Assembly (NCBI GenBank): GCA_029204225.1
Contig: CM055107.1
Span: 17,394,809-17,458,808 of the forward strand
Direction: 5' to 3'
DNA length: 64,000 nt
Source: Diphasiastrum complanatum
Lineage: Eukaryota; Streptophyta; Lycopodiopsida; Lycopodiales; Lycopodiaceae
The position numbers and the translations under genes are program-made. Below, piece by piece: positions 59,601 to 64,000 of this stretch (position 1 is the stretch's first letter; each line of letters opens with the position of its first letter). The notes beneath the pieces were generated by a model. It made no database searches and had not been told where the DNA came from. It saw only the letters and a program-made list of their open reading frames with translations.

Positions 59601-62549
59601 AGACAAGATACAACGAGATTATTACATTAGGAATGGGGTTACTCTTCCAGAATGAGAGGGTATGTGTGCCATAAATGATGAGATTGGGGCCCAAATTTTG
59701 CATGAATGTCATGACAGCCCAATGTGGGGCACCCATGCATACAGAGGACACTTGTTCTAGTAAAGATGAACTTTTATTGGCCAAAACTTGAAGATCAAGT
59801 GGAGGCATACGTTCACAAGTGCGGGCAATGCCATGTTAATAAAGTTGAAAGACTGAAGGTAGTTGGCTTGTTGCTTCCATTGGAAATTCCTGAAAGAAAG
59901 AGAGAAAGCATTTCCATGGATTTTGTAGTTGGACTCCATCAAATGGGGAAGCAAAATGATGCCATATAATAGTTGACAGGATGGTTTTTTTGGTGCCAAA
60001 ATGGATATCGAAAGAAAAGGTTTTTTCAATAGCAATTCATTTATCTAGTTTCCCAAGAGTTTCAAGACTAGTGCGGTCCAGTTTTGGGCCATTAAGTGAT
60101 TTTCGATCCTGGTTTTCAATCAAATCTATACTCTGTGAAATAAAATATGAAATTGTACTGAACGACATCAAACCAGTTATGAAGCATAAGCATCCTTCTC
60201 TCTCTCACTCTCTCAAACCCTAAAAAAATTTGTGGGCCACGGGCTGCCTACTCGCGGCTATATAAAAGTATTTGAAATTTTTTTACGTTCCAGGCCTGCG
60301 ATCCAAGGCCCGAAACGCTGGCGATGCATTGATTCTAATTCACTAATACCCTAATTAGAACCTAGACTGGGCACCCTAAGCCGACAAAGTACAGGAATGA
60401 AACCGACATGTTTTTTGGTTTTGTACCATTTTTTCTGGTTAAGGGTTGTGTTTGCAAATGTTTTTAAAACCTAAAAAAATTTCAGTTTTATGGCAAAAAA
60501 CAGCCTTAAAAATGTTATTAGAATTAAATTTTAGCCTTAAAATATATTAAAAAAATATTACTCATTAAGTATTAATAATATTATATACATATAATATTAT
60601 AATTCAAACAAAAAAAAATAATATATGCGTTCCGGATAGCGTTCCGTTGTGCGTTCCGGAACGCTTGTTCCGAAACGTTTTTGCAACGGATCCGCTGCAA
60701 CATAGATTCCAACTAAGATGACTTTCAAAGCTTCAGGACTTGCCCAGCTTTTCATAGAAATCGGGATTCGAACTTCACTGGAAATTTCTAGCAAGCGGTT
60801 TTTGAGAAATTGCAAACCACATTGAGTCTAGAGTCATCAGAACATTCGGAATCAGATGGTCAGACTGAATGGACAAGCCAATCCATGGAAGATATGCTTC
60901 ATGCATATGTTTCTAGGAGACAGTCAAATTGGGAAAGGTACCTCCCAATGATTGAGTTTGAGTATAACAGCGCGAAGCACTCAGCAATGGGTTATAGCCA
61001 TTCATGTTGATGTATGGTTTCCAGCACCATGCCCCCATTTCCGTTGGCCTCAAAGGTCTCACGGTTAAGGCAACATTGGATTTCTTGCACGATATGTAGG
61101 AAATGTTGCTTGTCGCTCGAGATAAAGTAAACAATGGCTTAGGATAGAGCCCAGTTTTACCCCCTCAAAAGTGGCAGCGTCGAGTCTTTGCGAAAGGAGA
61201 TTGGGTCTACCTTGGAATTTCAAAAGATTCTAAGGTATTGAGGACAACGAAATGTTCTAAGTTGTCCCCTCATTTCTGTGAGCCCCTCCGTGTTGTAAAG
61301 AAACTCAATCGGATGCCTATCAACTAGATCTTCCGCAAAGAATCAAAGTACATCAAGTCTTCCACGTAAGCCGTCTAAAGGAACAAATTGGTGCGAAGGA
61401 TGGTTTGATTCAAGCGGATGAGCTAGTTCAGTTGGAGGATCTGTCAACCTTTGTAGCTTTTGAACCACAGGGCATGTCAACGTGGGCTCAAAAACTAGTT
61501 GGTGAGACTGAGTACTTGGTTCATTGGAAAGGTGGTTCTAACGATGAGGACACTTTGGAACAGGAGTACACCTTAGATAGAGATTCTCATATTTCCTTCG
61601 TTGGAAGAAAAGTCTTTTTAAGGAGGAGGGAATGTTAGGGACCCAAACCCTTGGGTGTCCCACACTAACTTGAAATTGGACATTAGATTGGGCCTATTGA
61701 TTTGACTAGTTGGACCGCATGCATGCCACTTGTCATATCAAAGATATGTGCTTGGCATGGAGGCTCCCACCTTGGAGGTATACAAGGAAAGGAGATCTCA
61801 GTTCACATTCATTCTATCTACCTAGGAGTTGGTGGATGGTAGTGCACATATGCATAGCCACGATGGCGCTAGCTAGGGGTAGGAGAAGGTTGAAGGTGCC
61901 GATGGCGGTATGGGACATCGTTTGGGCTGGAGCTGAATTCCACTTGTTGTCTAGTCAAGGGCTCAAGGCACGGAGGGTGGATACGCGGATTGGATCCTAT
62001 GGCAGGTGGATAGTGAGCGTTCGGTTTCTTGTGTTGACCAGCACCTTTCCGGTCGTAACAAGCAGTGTCCAAACCCAATCAACTTGATGTGCTTCATCTT
62101 TTTGGATGAGCTCTAGCATACACTTCACATGCAAATGGGCTCACTAAGGGCCATTTCAAACTACACTCCCAAACAAATCCCAAATTCAAAATGGAGTTCT
62201 CCCATATGTCCTTGCCAAGGTTTAAAAAAGGCATGATAAATGCCCAGGCAAAGGTGCTTGCCACTAGTCTAAAACGATCCTAACTGCTGCAAAACCTTAC
62301 TAATGTGAAGCAACTCCGACCATAAGTAAAACGACTAGATAATCAATAAATTTTATGCATTACCACCAAACTTCAACTCATAAGCTGTGTATGTTAATAT
62401 AGATAAATTCAAGGTTCAACTGGACCTTACGCACGAGTTTCAGTAGAACAAAAGCCAAATCAAAAGCGAAGGAGAACGAGAAAACATATCTCGCATACCC
62501 GTTTCCGACCAGCCTCCCTAAGGTCACCTTTATTCTTTGACTTGTCCAT
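26570..62549 (-). CDS. Giant golgin-like coiled-coil protein, eight coding exons (whole gene)
   Basis: Spliced model on the minus strand: 62549-62499, 53535-52768, 50538-42457, 36491-35831, 34291-33564, 27216-27090, 26952-26871, 26684-26570. The total is 10,614 nt and 3,537 residues plus stop. Every junction is GT-AG with matching phase. Layout: basic N-terminus (1-45), acidic low-complexity part (to about 275), long coiled coil (about 290-3420), conserved tail (3431-3500), membrane segment near 3515-3532 and a five-residue tail. Two KGKGL(V/A)QQRD motifs near residues 2220 and 2590 and the N-terminal AGRKR-LEEFRQ motif are, as I recall, hallmarks of plant At4g31570-type proteins, relatives of the trans-Golgi SYP41-interacting protein TNO1. 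Role by family: a tail-anchored Golgi/TGN tether or scaffold; this is inferred. It is several hundred residues longer than I remember for Arabidopsis. The exon set is not confirmed by transcripts; an extra small exon in intron 3 or 5 cannot be excluded. Confidence 0.85.
26871..26952 (-). CDS. Golgin-like gene, exon 7 (HAFK...LDGL tail motif)
   Basis: An 82-nt exon after the acceptor TTTTCTGCAG, ending at TTGTG|GTGAATC. The first two bases complete a Gly codon with exon 6; the last two (TG) are completed by exon 8. It reads HAFKPLMTSRFIPKATHILA then ERLDGL, which corresponds to the family motif HAFKSLNTS-LIP...LADRIDGIW. Intron 6 (26953-27089, 137 nt) and intron 7 (26685-26870, 186 nt) are the only short introns in the gene. 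A minus-strand ORF through this exon in another frame is a shadow. Confidence 0.85.
27090..27216 (-). CDS. Golgin-like gene, exon 6 (conserved pre-anchor tail)
   Basis: A 127-nt exon between the acceptor TTGCTTTGCAG and the donor AAAG|GTGATTTC. Reading in the phase left by exon 5, it gives GHRGKAALHPGSSHIRGLRK..., ending DIDDK plus one base. The pattern (S-HIR-LRK, then an acidic stretch, then DKG-HAFK across the junction) matches the C-terminal tail of the plant family as I recall it (HVRTLRKGS...DEDKGHAFKSL). A scan for long ORFs misses it because the exon is short and lies 6.3 kb beyond exon 5, past copia, LINE and hAT debris. Confidence 0.82.
27890..28060. repeat. Dispersed repeat copy A (intron 5)
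   Basis: Shares an ordered set of phrases with 32675-32870: GCCTAAGCTAGCTAA, AGAGCTACTTT, ATCAAT, TATAGTCTCT and the following GAGGGCTCATG. Probably an LTR or non-autonomous element; it ends near the copia remnant that follows. Confidence 0.55.
28130..28626 (+). pseudogene. Copia RNase H remnant
   Basis: Reads ISWNGQKQTSIAMSSTESEY, IAASQATKEAIWLRNLL, QCDNQSAIALSINPRFHSRS and KHIEIKYHYIKSK, then ANIFTKGLN. This is the copia RNase H end; catalytic D of CDNQSA and E of STESEY are present. Close relative of the element at 55.2-58.5 kb (about the same spacing and phrases). RT upstream is reduced to scraps. The polypurine tract AAGGGGGGG (28626-28634) follows the stop. Confidence 0.85.
28635..29130 (+). 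repeat. Copia LTR following the 28.1-kb remnant
   Basis: Starts TGTTGGATTC right after the polypurine tract. It shares U3 phrases with the LTR at 58.55 kb (CTGCAGAAATACAAAGGAATAG versus CTGTAGAAATACACGGGAATGG, given in parts). A TATA-like GTGTATATAG lies near 29070. The right end is approximate. Orientation is antisense to the golgin-like gene. Confidence 0.7.
29160..30230 (-). pseudogene. LINE reverse transcriptase 3' fragment
   Basis: On the minus strand: LGKGHASLVQLERLCFRRFI, PTALYAAEVWCTGLTSSDWA, SRMIQAKPSVPHQIILTE (RT thumb and linker part of a plant LINE), then RRFLYRAYQRWTWLGVKPDY, then a zinc-binding C-terminal pattern (RFQGTPREELICQLW, DSEEHFLFTCPFYYEIR). Frames change at 29892 and near 29400. 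The element is 5'-truncated at about 30230, as is usual for LINE copies. It lies sense to the golgin-like gene within intron 5. Confidence 0.8.
30890..32180 (+). pseudogene. Second hAT transposase remnant
   Basis: Degenerate match to the transposase at 15.8-19.5 kb in the same order: GWSDIRHRPIIIILVS (about 30905), REFIIEHIRETVIEVGT then VVTNSAPTIV (31080), LARDYPAIVWAPW (31125), FVVLKRLLWVRPA (31290), FRDDFWQQAKQVDHVLRLVD and GSTLGLIYELWTELG (31400), YFFHKSIHAVAHLLHPMW (31685), and a dimerisation block (SLHMKRRNKLSIPQLNRLVY, about 32070). Numerous stops and shifts. A different hAT lineage from the first element. Terminal repeats and target duplication were not found. Confidence 0.75.
32675..32870. 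repeat. Dispersed repeat copy B (intron 5)
   Basis: Counterpart of 27890-28060: GCCTAAGTTAGCTAAGCTAATC, AAGAGTTACTCT, ATCAATCAC, TATAGTCTTTGAGAGACCATG (in parts). The family is not identified. Confidence 0.55.
33564..34291 (-). CDS. Golgin-like gene, exon 5 (conserved coiled coil)
   Basis: Begins AG|CTGGAGAGG after CTGGAGCAG and ends GAA GTG at a consensus donor, GTG|GTAAGT (phase 0). It encodes about 243 residues. The early part (DAKEHMGVL, VNLEASRSKA, FSELWQQCE) resembles the best-conserved coiled-coil block of the At4g31570-type family as I remember it. The later part (TIDWKEVIKLIDNIKEEV, then a long coiled coil) leads to a Pro/Ala-rich linker (AAPPAEIEEV) before the tail exons. Open reading continues 51 nt past the donor, but that is intron. 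Confidence 0.85.
34292..35830 (-). other. Intron 4 of the golgin-like gene (1.5 kb)
   Basis: Bounded by GTTTGACA and GGAGCAG, with a CTAAT branch-like sequence about 25 nt upstream of the acceptor. AT-rich; no transposon protein or RNA gene recognised. Confidence 0.7.
35831..36491 (-). CDS. Golgin-like gene, exon 4 (coiled coil)
   Basis: Starts at MTGSSVLATPF directly after the acceptor GTGTGGTTGCAG and ends ...VLSSKNK plus one base at AAAG|GTTTGACA (phase 1). It adds 220 whole codons of coiled coil (QELKQLEDQY..., ELQSQITSKETALL...). Exon 3 ends in phase 0, so this ATG is an internal codon, not a start. The donor is weak (GTTTGA), but the phase match with exon 5 supports it: the leftover G plus AG of exon 5 makes a Glu codon and gives KNK-ELERQALAILDAKEH. 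Intron 3 upstream is 6 kb, so another small exon between 3 and 4 is possible. Confidence 0.8.
36960..37310 (-). pseudogene. Copia linker/RT-start fragment
   Basis: Reads RRSTRERSEPRRLTYDEEGR, then DEEPKDVQDALQFKMWVEAM and TQEFEALMSSNL. This is the segment between copia integrase and RT (RRS-R-R--P-RL, EP---EAL-D--W--AM--E), closely like that at 6.6 kb. Sense to the golgin-like gene, within intron 3. Confidence 0.75.
38900..39815 (+). pseudogene. Copia RT/RNase H remnant
   Basis: Reads LGFQSNSAEPTLYVMVKNDQ, VMHVNDLMIT (the YVDD box is HVND), FISQSKYAHELLKKFGMSEC, VGSLIYLTTTQPNIAHG, then RTKHSNVQQHFIKEKLQSHE and VELIYCPQKSK. RNase H is partly deleted near 39500. TTAAGGGGGAG follows as a polypurine tract. 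Dead copy, antisense to the golgin-like gene. Confidence 0.85.
39822..40247 (+). repeat. Copia LTR (complete) after the 38.9-kb remnant
   Basis: Starts (C)GTTAGAAATTAATG after the polypurine tract and ends CCATAATTCTAATA. The two ends are inverted repeats of each other; the canonical TG...CA ends have each changed by one base. A TATA box (ATTATATAAGG) lies near 40067-40077 and is followed by a GC-rich GCCGCCCGCCGCC stretch. Confidence 0.75.
40314..40326 (+). repeat. Thirteen-base G homopolymer
   Basis: Uninterrupted G run within intron 3, between the copia LTR and the miniature hAT-type element. Confidence 0.9.
41096..41930. mobile_element. hAT-type miniature element with 8-bp target duplication
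   Basis: Left end CATAGTTGCAGCG (41096-41108) and right end CGCTGCAACTATG (41918-41930) are exact 13-nt inverted repeats. The octamer ATTCTGAG flanks both sides (41088-41095 and 41931-41938), an 8-bp target duplication. Palindromic GCGAATCGCGATTCGC-like words sit inside both ends. No transposase is encoded; the 835-bp body contains A/T runs and a very G-rich core (41556-41685). Classified as a non-autonomous hAT-type element in intron 3 of the golgin-like gene. Confidence 0.9.
41556..41685 (+). repeat. G-rich core with repeated GGGGTTCGGGGG units
   Basis: Contains many runs of four to seven G on the plus strand, interleaved with AGCCCCC runs: about three units of GGGG(G)TT(C/T)GGGGG--G(G)TAGCCCCC type. 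Capable of G-quadruplex or hairpin structure. The plus strand is the template strand of the golgin-like gene here. Confidence 0.7.
42457..50538 (-). CDS. Golgin-like gene, exon 3 (8.1 kb coiled-coil exon)
   Basis: One uninterrupted exon of 8,082 nt encodes 2,694 residues (274-2967) of almost continuous heptad-rich coiled coil. It starts at ATTCCAAAC after the acceptor ACTGCAG and ends ...GYFHHE at GAG|GTACTGTT. The upstream in-frame ATG at 50550 and the tail running to the stop at 42412 lie outside the splice sites. Visible landmarks: four consecutive units of about 116 residues (825-1290); a Ser-rich break near 1580-1620; and two copies of a (R/K)EKL-LA--KGKGL(V/A)QQRD block, typical of the family, near residues 2220 and 2590. 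Coiled coils of this length act as extended tethers or scaffolds; the specific partner cannot be read from sequence. No stops or frameshifts, so the gene is under selection or very recently active. Confidence 0.93.
47488..48885 (-). repeat. Four tandem 116-residue coiled-coil repeats within exon 3
   Basis: Units on the minus strand: 48885-48538 (116 residues), 48537-48190 (116), 48189-47845 (115), 47844-47488 (119). Each begins with (L/V)--(L/E)LE-LQ or similar, has a central LE-E-Q-LL-S motif, then a LH-Q(I/V)-DLR block and an S-R--L--(L)ETSR-Q-L-L motif near the end. Copies are diverged but colinear, so this is an internal duplication of a coiled-coil module, not chance heptad similarity. 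Confidence 0.75.
50539..52767 (-). other. Intron 2 of the golgin-like gene (2.2 kb)
   Basis: Bounded by GTACATC and ACTGCAG. No protein-coding remnant is recognisable on either strand. It contains a near-perfect 17-nt foldback at 50704-50759 and A-rich tracts beside it. The rest is AT-rich, unassigned sequence. Confidence 0.75.
50704..50759. repeat. Short foldback in intron 2
   Basis: GTTCCATTTCAGAATGC (50704-50720) pairs with GCATTCTGAAGTGGAAC (50743-50759) with one mismatch over 17 nt, separated by a 22-nt loop. A-rich and T-rich runs flank it to the right. Confidence 0.7.
52768..53535 (-). CDS. Golgin-like gene, exon 2 (acidic N-terminal segment)
   Basis: Contributes 256 residues, beginning LEEFRQRRLQKG right after the acceptor CTGTTGATAG and ending ...GAEVDE at the donor GAG|GTACATC. 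Composition is hydrophilic, rich in Ser, Glu, Asp and Asn, with no predicted globular domain by eye; it looks disordered. The first 25 residues are basic and continue the conserved motif from exon 1. Open reading runs 81 nt past the donor, but that extension encodes a hydrophobic, non-conserved stretch and is treated as intron. A 51-nt CT run on the plus strand (GA on the transcript) lies 25 nt upstream of the acceptor. Confidence 0.85.
53561..53611. repeat. (CT)n microsatellite beside the exon 2 acceptor
   Basis: A pure 51-nt CT run. On the transcript strand it is a GA run ending 25 nt before the 3' splice site of intron 1, where a pyrimidine tract would usually be expected. Confidence 0.93.
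53620..55215. other. Unassigned part of intron 1
   Basis: No domain, LTR end or RNA gene recognised on either strand. A minus-strand frame at 54808-54449 has no conserved features. Confidence 0.4.
55216..58548 (+). pseudogene. Ty1/copia polyprotein remnant in intron 1
   Basis: Nearly full order on the plus strand: gag (LSALYDVKDVTSKLDLRRKF, HVNQFKNFLQQM), degenerate knuckle (KYCKQTNHEIQDC), protease SWFLDIGATQHMTN (active DSG is DIG), integrase zinc part (LWHYRLGHLNH), integrase core (HSDICSP, VLRSANGQEYIS where the catalytic D is A), RT (LYMDNKLLISDS in place of YVDD), RNase H (ISWNGRKQTSIALSSTESEY, CDNQSAIALSANPRFHSKSK, NIFTKALS). Stops separate the blocks. The 5' LTR and the gag start are missing. 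Catalytic losses in three enzymes make it inactive. Confidence 0.9.
58552..59110 (+). repeat. Copia LTR in intron 1
   Basis: Follows the RNase H stop. Shares U3 phrases with the LTR at 28.6 kb, and has a TATA box GTATAAATAG near 58864 and a T/C-rich leader (CTTCTTCACTTCTTC). Ends are approximate; the polypurine tract (TTAAGAGAG) is degenerate. Antisense to the golgin-like gene. Confidence 0.6.
59530..61632 (+). pseudogene. Ty3/gypsy chromovirus-like remnant
   Basis: Begins at the RNase H end (WLDILVGNSRSSIQVGKQD), continues with the integrase zinc part (GHPCIQRTLVLVKMNFYWPK, HKCGQCHVNK) and core start (ISMDFVVGL), is interrupted between about 59990 and 60710, resumes (PTKMTFKASGLAQLFIEIGI; ESDGQTEWTSQSMEDMLHAY), then the C-terminal region (IKVHQVFHVSRLKEQIG) and a chromodomain-like end (GETEYLVHWKGGSNDEDTLE). 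A polypurine tract (AAGGAGGAGGGAA) and TGTTAGGGACCC, an LTR start, follow at 61633. Several stops. Antisense to the golgin-like gene. Confidence 0.85.
60620..60706 (-). mobile_element. hAT-like terminal fragment inserted in the gypsy integrase
   Basis: The minus strand reads CTATGTTGCAGCGGATCCG inward from 60706, much like the CATAGTTGCAGCG end of the element at 41.1 kb, followed by repeated GTTCCGGAACG-type palindromes. Its outer edge coincides with the point where integrase similarity resumes (ATTCCAACTAAG...). The opposite end was not found, so it is a partial or degraded element. Confidence 0.5.
61633..62498 (+). repeat. Probable gypsy LTR and intron 1 start
   Basis: TGTTAGGGACCC at 61633 after the polypurine tract marks a 3' LTR start. 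The LTR right end was not located. The sequence up to the exon 1 donor (62498) has no other recognisable content. Confidence 0.45.
62499..62549 (-). CDS. Golgin-like gene, exon 1 (start codon, 17 residues)
   Basis: Reads MDKSKNKGDLREAGRKR and then meets the donor GTATGCGA. The exon is exactly 51 nt, so it ends in phase 0 and joins exon 2 (LEEFRQRR...). The joined motif AGRKRLEEFRQ matches the N-terminus I remember for the plant family (MDK-N-K...AGRKKLQQFRQ-like). That is why this ATG, 9 kb upstream of exon 2, is chosen rather than an internal codon of exon 2. The exon is too short to show up in an ORF scan. A good acceptor (TTGCAG at about 62625-62620) lies 70 bases upstream of the ATG, so the 5' leader is probably spliced as well. 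Confidence 0.82.
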
Positions 62550-63872
62550 AACGGGTGAACTTTTCTATGAGCGCATAGCAGAACATTTATCTCCCTTCTG
62601 AACAGTAGGCCCAGCTCCCCTGCAACAAAATTTCAGAAAAATCACTGGCAGCATGAACATATCATGAAACGGGTATAAACTATGCTAAATTGGAAAAGTA
62701 TAAAGCAATAGCATTTCAGACATTTAGATGAACATAAAATGTACAAGCAGCTACATGCTGTGAAGTTGTATTTGAAGCACTGGTTGATGCATTTATTTAC
62801 ATTTGAAGGTTGGTTCATGTCACTCGTGATGACCTATAGATCCATAACCAACCCAATGTAAGACAGCAGAGTCTAATTACAATCAATATGCATGAAGTTT
62901 CCTTACAATTACGATCACGAAACTCTTCACACCACATTTGAACCCGAAAATCACAATGAATATGTCCTATGTCTCCCCCAGAAGAACAATCAGGTAACTA
63001 AGCTCTTTTTAGTGAAAAATGCACCGGAAGAAGAAGTGCTTTCAATAAAGAAATCAATTCTTCAACATTTCCCATGAATCGCACAGCATATAAATCTGAT
63101 AGTTGGATTACGAACTTGTACAATGAAGCTACGCCCTGAAGTCAGCTATACGTTATTCTCCCGCTACGAGATAAAAGAATAGTTGTATTCTGGAGGACAA
63201 ACAATTAGTTCCCCGTCGGCATTCTTCCAACTATCCCTACAAACCTAACTTATGAAGCTACTGGGGAAACCAATTCAGATCAAATTTGAATCTGATAAAA
63301 ATGCAGATCGAAAAGTTTCTTCTGCTTGGCAACTCATTTTGGCGGGTATTTGAGCCAGAACGCATGAATCGCAAATAATTTGATTTGTCACCGCATCAAA
63401 AGAATATGGCCCCCACATCATAGAGCATATGCGGCATCAATTTCAGGCCTGATAGGCGAAGAGCCAATGTCAGCTGCACAGGGAAAAGCCTAATTTCCTC
63501 AGATCTATGATGCCTGTGAAAAGAATCGAAAATCAGCAATAAAGCGTGGCATCAATCTCAGATCCAGGTGCTCCTTTACCGGCAAATAATGCAGCAATCT
63601 AGTCTGGCTGCTTTCAAAGGCGAGGCAGGACACACAAGAAATAGATCAGGGAGGTCAAAGGAGCTATAGAAGATGAATTGCAGGCAAAATTGCAAAGACT
63701 GGACGAGCGAGGTAAATCATCATCGTCCGCTGCACCGAGAAAGGGAAATGAAAGAAGGAAGAGAAGAGAATAATAGGATCACGGCGTCAATAGCCATATA
63801 CCAACACCGTCGATCCAGCTCACTTCTCTCTCTTGTGGTCGTGGTCCCTGCGAGCGAGGCAAGCGGGTAATA

Positions 63873-63924
<52 letters not shown>

Positions 63925-63960
63925 TTTGGCTTGTTACGCATGAACTGGTCCAGAAATTGG
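62550..63960 (-). promoter_or_regulatory. 5' leader and promoter side of the golgin-like gene
   Basis: No coding remnant is seen upstream of the start codon. On the transcript strand an acceptor (TTTTGTTGCAG) lies at about 62620, suggesting that the 5' leader carries an intron. Further up are a CT-rich stretch (about 63720-63780) and a CT/CA microsatellite at 63872-63919. Pyrimidine-rich microsatellites are common in plant core promoters and 5' leaders. The transcription start itself cannot be placed and no clear TATA box was found. Confidence 0.35.
63872..63919. repeat. (GT)n(GA)n microsatellite
   Basis: About ten GT units run directly into about twelve GA units, followed by a T run. On the golgin transcript strand this reads (CT)n(CA)n and lies 1.3 kb upstream of the start codon. 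Confidence 0.9.
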
Positions 63961-64000
63961 CTTTTGTTCACATGAAGAAATTTGTGAGCCAGTCCCGAAG

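Larger units (their letters stand above)
53536..62498 (-). other. Intron 1 of the golgin-like gene (9.0 kb)
   Basis: Bounded by GTATGCGA and CTGTTGATAG. From its 3' end it holds a CT microsatellite (53561-53611), about 1.6 kb with nothing recognisable (53620-55220), a 5'-truncated copia element with LTR (55220-59100), a chromodomain gypsy remnant with PPT and LTR start (59530-61650) that contains an hAT-like end (about 60620-60706), and about 0.8 kb of unassigned sequence that may be gypsy LTR. Both retroelements lie on the plus strand, antisense to the gene. Confidence 0.8.

Noticed and set aside
1-64000. CRISPR arrays, bacterial operons, riboswitches or tRNA/rRNA genes
   Set aside because: Plant nuclear sequence with introns and retroelements; no spaced palindromic repeats or tRNA cloverleaf could be supported by eye.

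Overview
This is a stretch of nuclear genome from a land plant with a large, transposon-rich genome. It has a single real host gene, spread over 36 kb, and almost everything else is transposon wreckage (Ty1/copia, Ty3/gypsy, hAT, LINE, plus a DUF7869-like remnant). The mix would suit a fern or another large-genome non-flowering plant, but the sequence does not prove the lineage.

The host gene is on the minus strand (62549 down to 26570). I rebuilt it by hand as eight coding exons joined at GT-AG sites with matching phases: 51, 768, 8082, 661, 728, 127, 82 and 115 nt, encoding 3,537 residues. The product is a giant coiled-coil protein with a short basic N-terminus, an acidic low-complexity segment, more than 2,900 residues of coiled coil and one C-terminal membrane segment. 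From memory it matches the plant golgin-like family of Arabidopsis At4g31570 and, more distantly, TNO1 (At1g24460). Exons 6-8, which carry the conserved tail and membrane anchor, are short and lie 6 kb beyond exon 5 among transposon debris. Four introns hold transposon debris: intron 1 (copia and chromodomain gypsy), intron 3 (copia pieces, an LTR and an hAT-type miniature element), intron 5 (copia, LINE and hAT pieces) and, less clearly, intron 2.

Layout by position. 0-3 kb: copia gag-protease remnant. 4-7 kb: copia remnant with LTR on the minus strand. 6.9-8 kb: DUF7869-like remnant. 8.8-10.4 kb: gypsy remnant. 10.7-11.1 kb: unidentified coding-like block. 11-15 kb: mostly unassignable, with one dispersed direct repeat. 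15.3-20.7 kb: full-length hAT transposon with a perfect 8-bp target duplication and a nine-exon, inactivated transposase. 20.7-23.4 kb: little recognisable. 23.4-25.7 kb: nested tandem repeats built on a TCTCGACCGA word. 25.9-26.2 kb: copia gag scrap. 26.57-62.55 kb: the host gene. 62.55-64 kb: its 5' leader and promoter side, ending in a pyrimidine-rich microsatellite.

The transposons do not cooperate with the gene. They show how it expanded while keeping its frame, and most LTR elements in its introns lie antisense to it.
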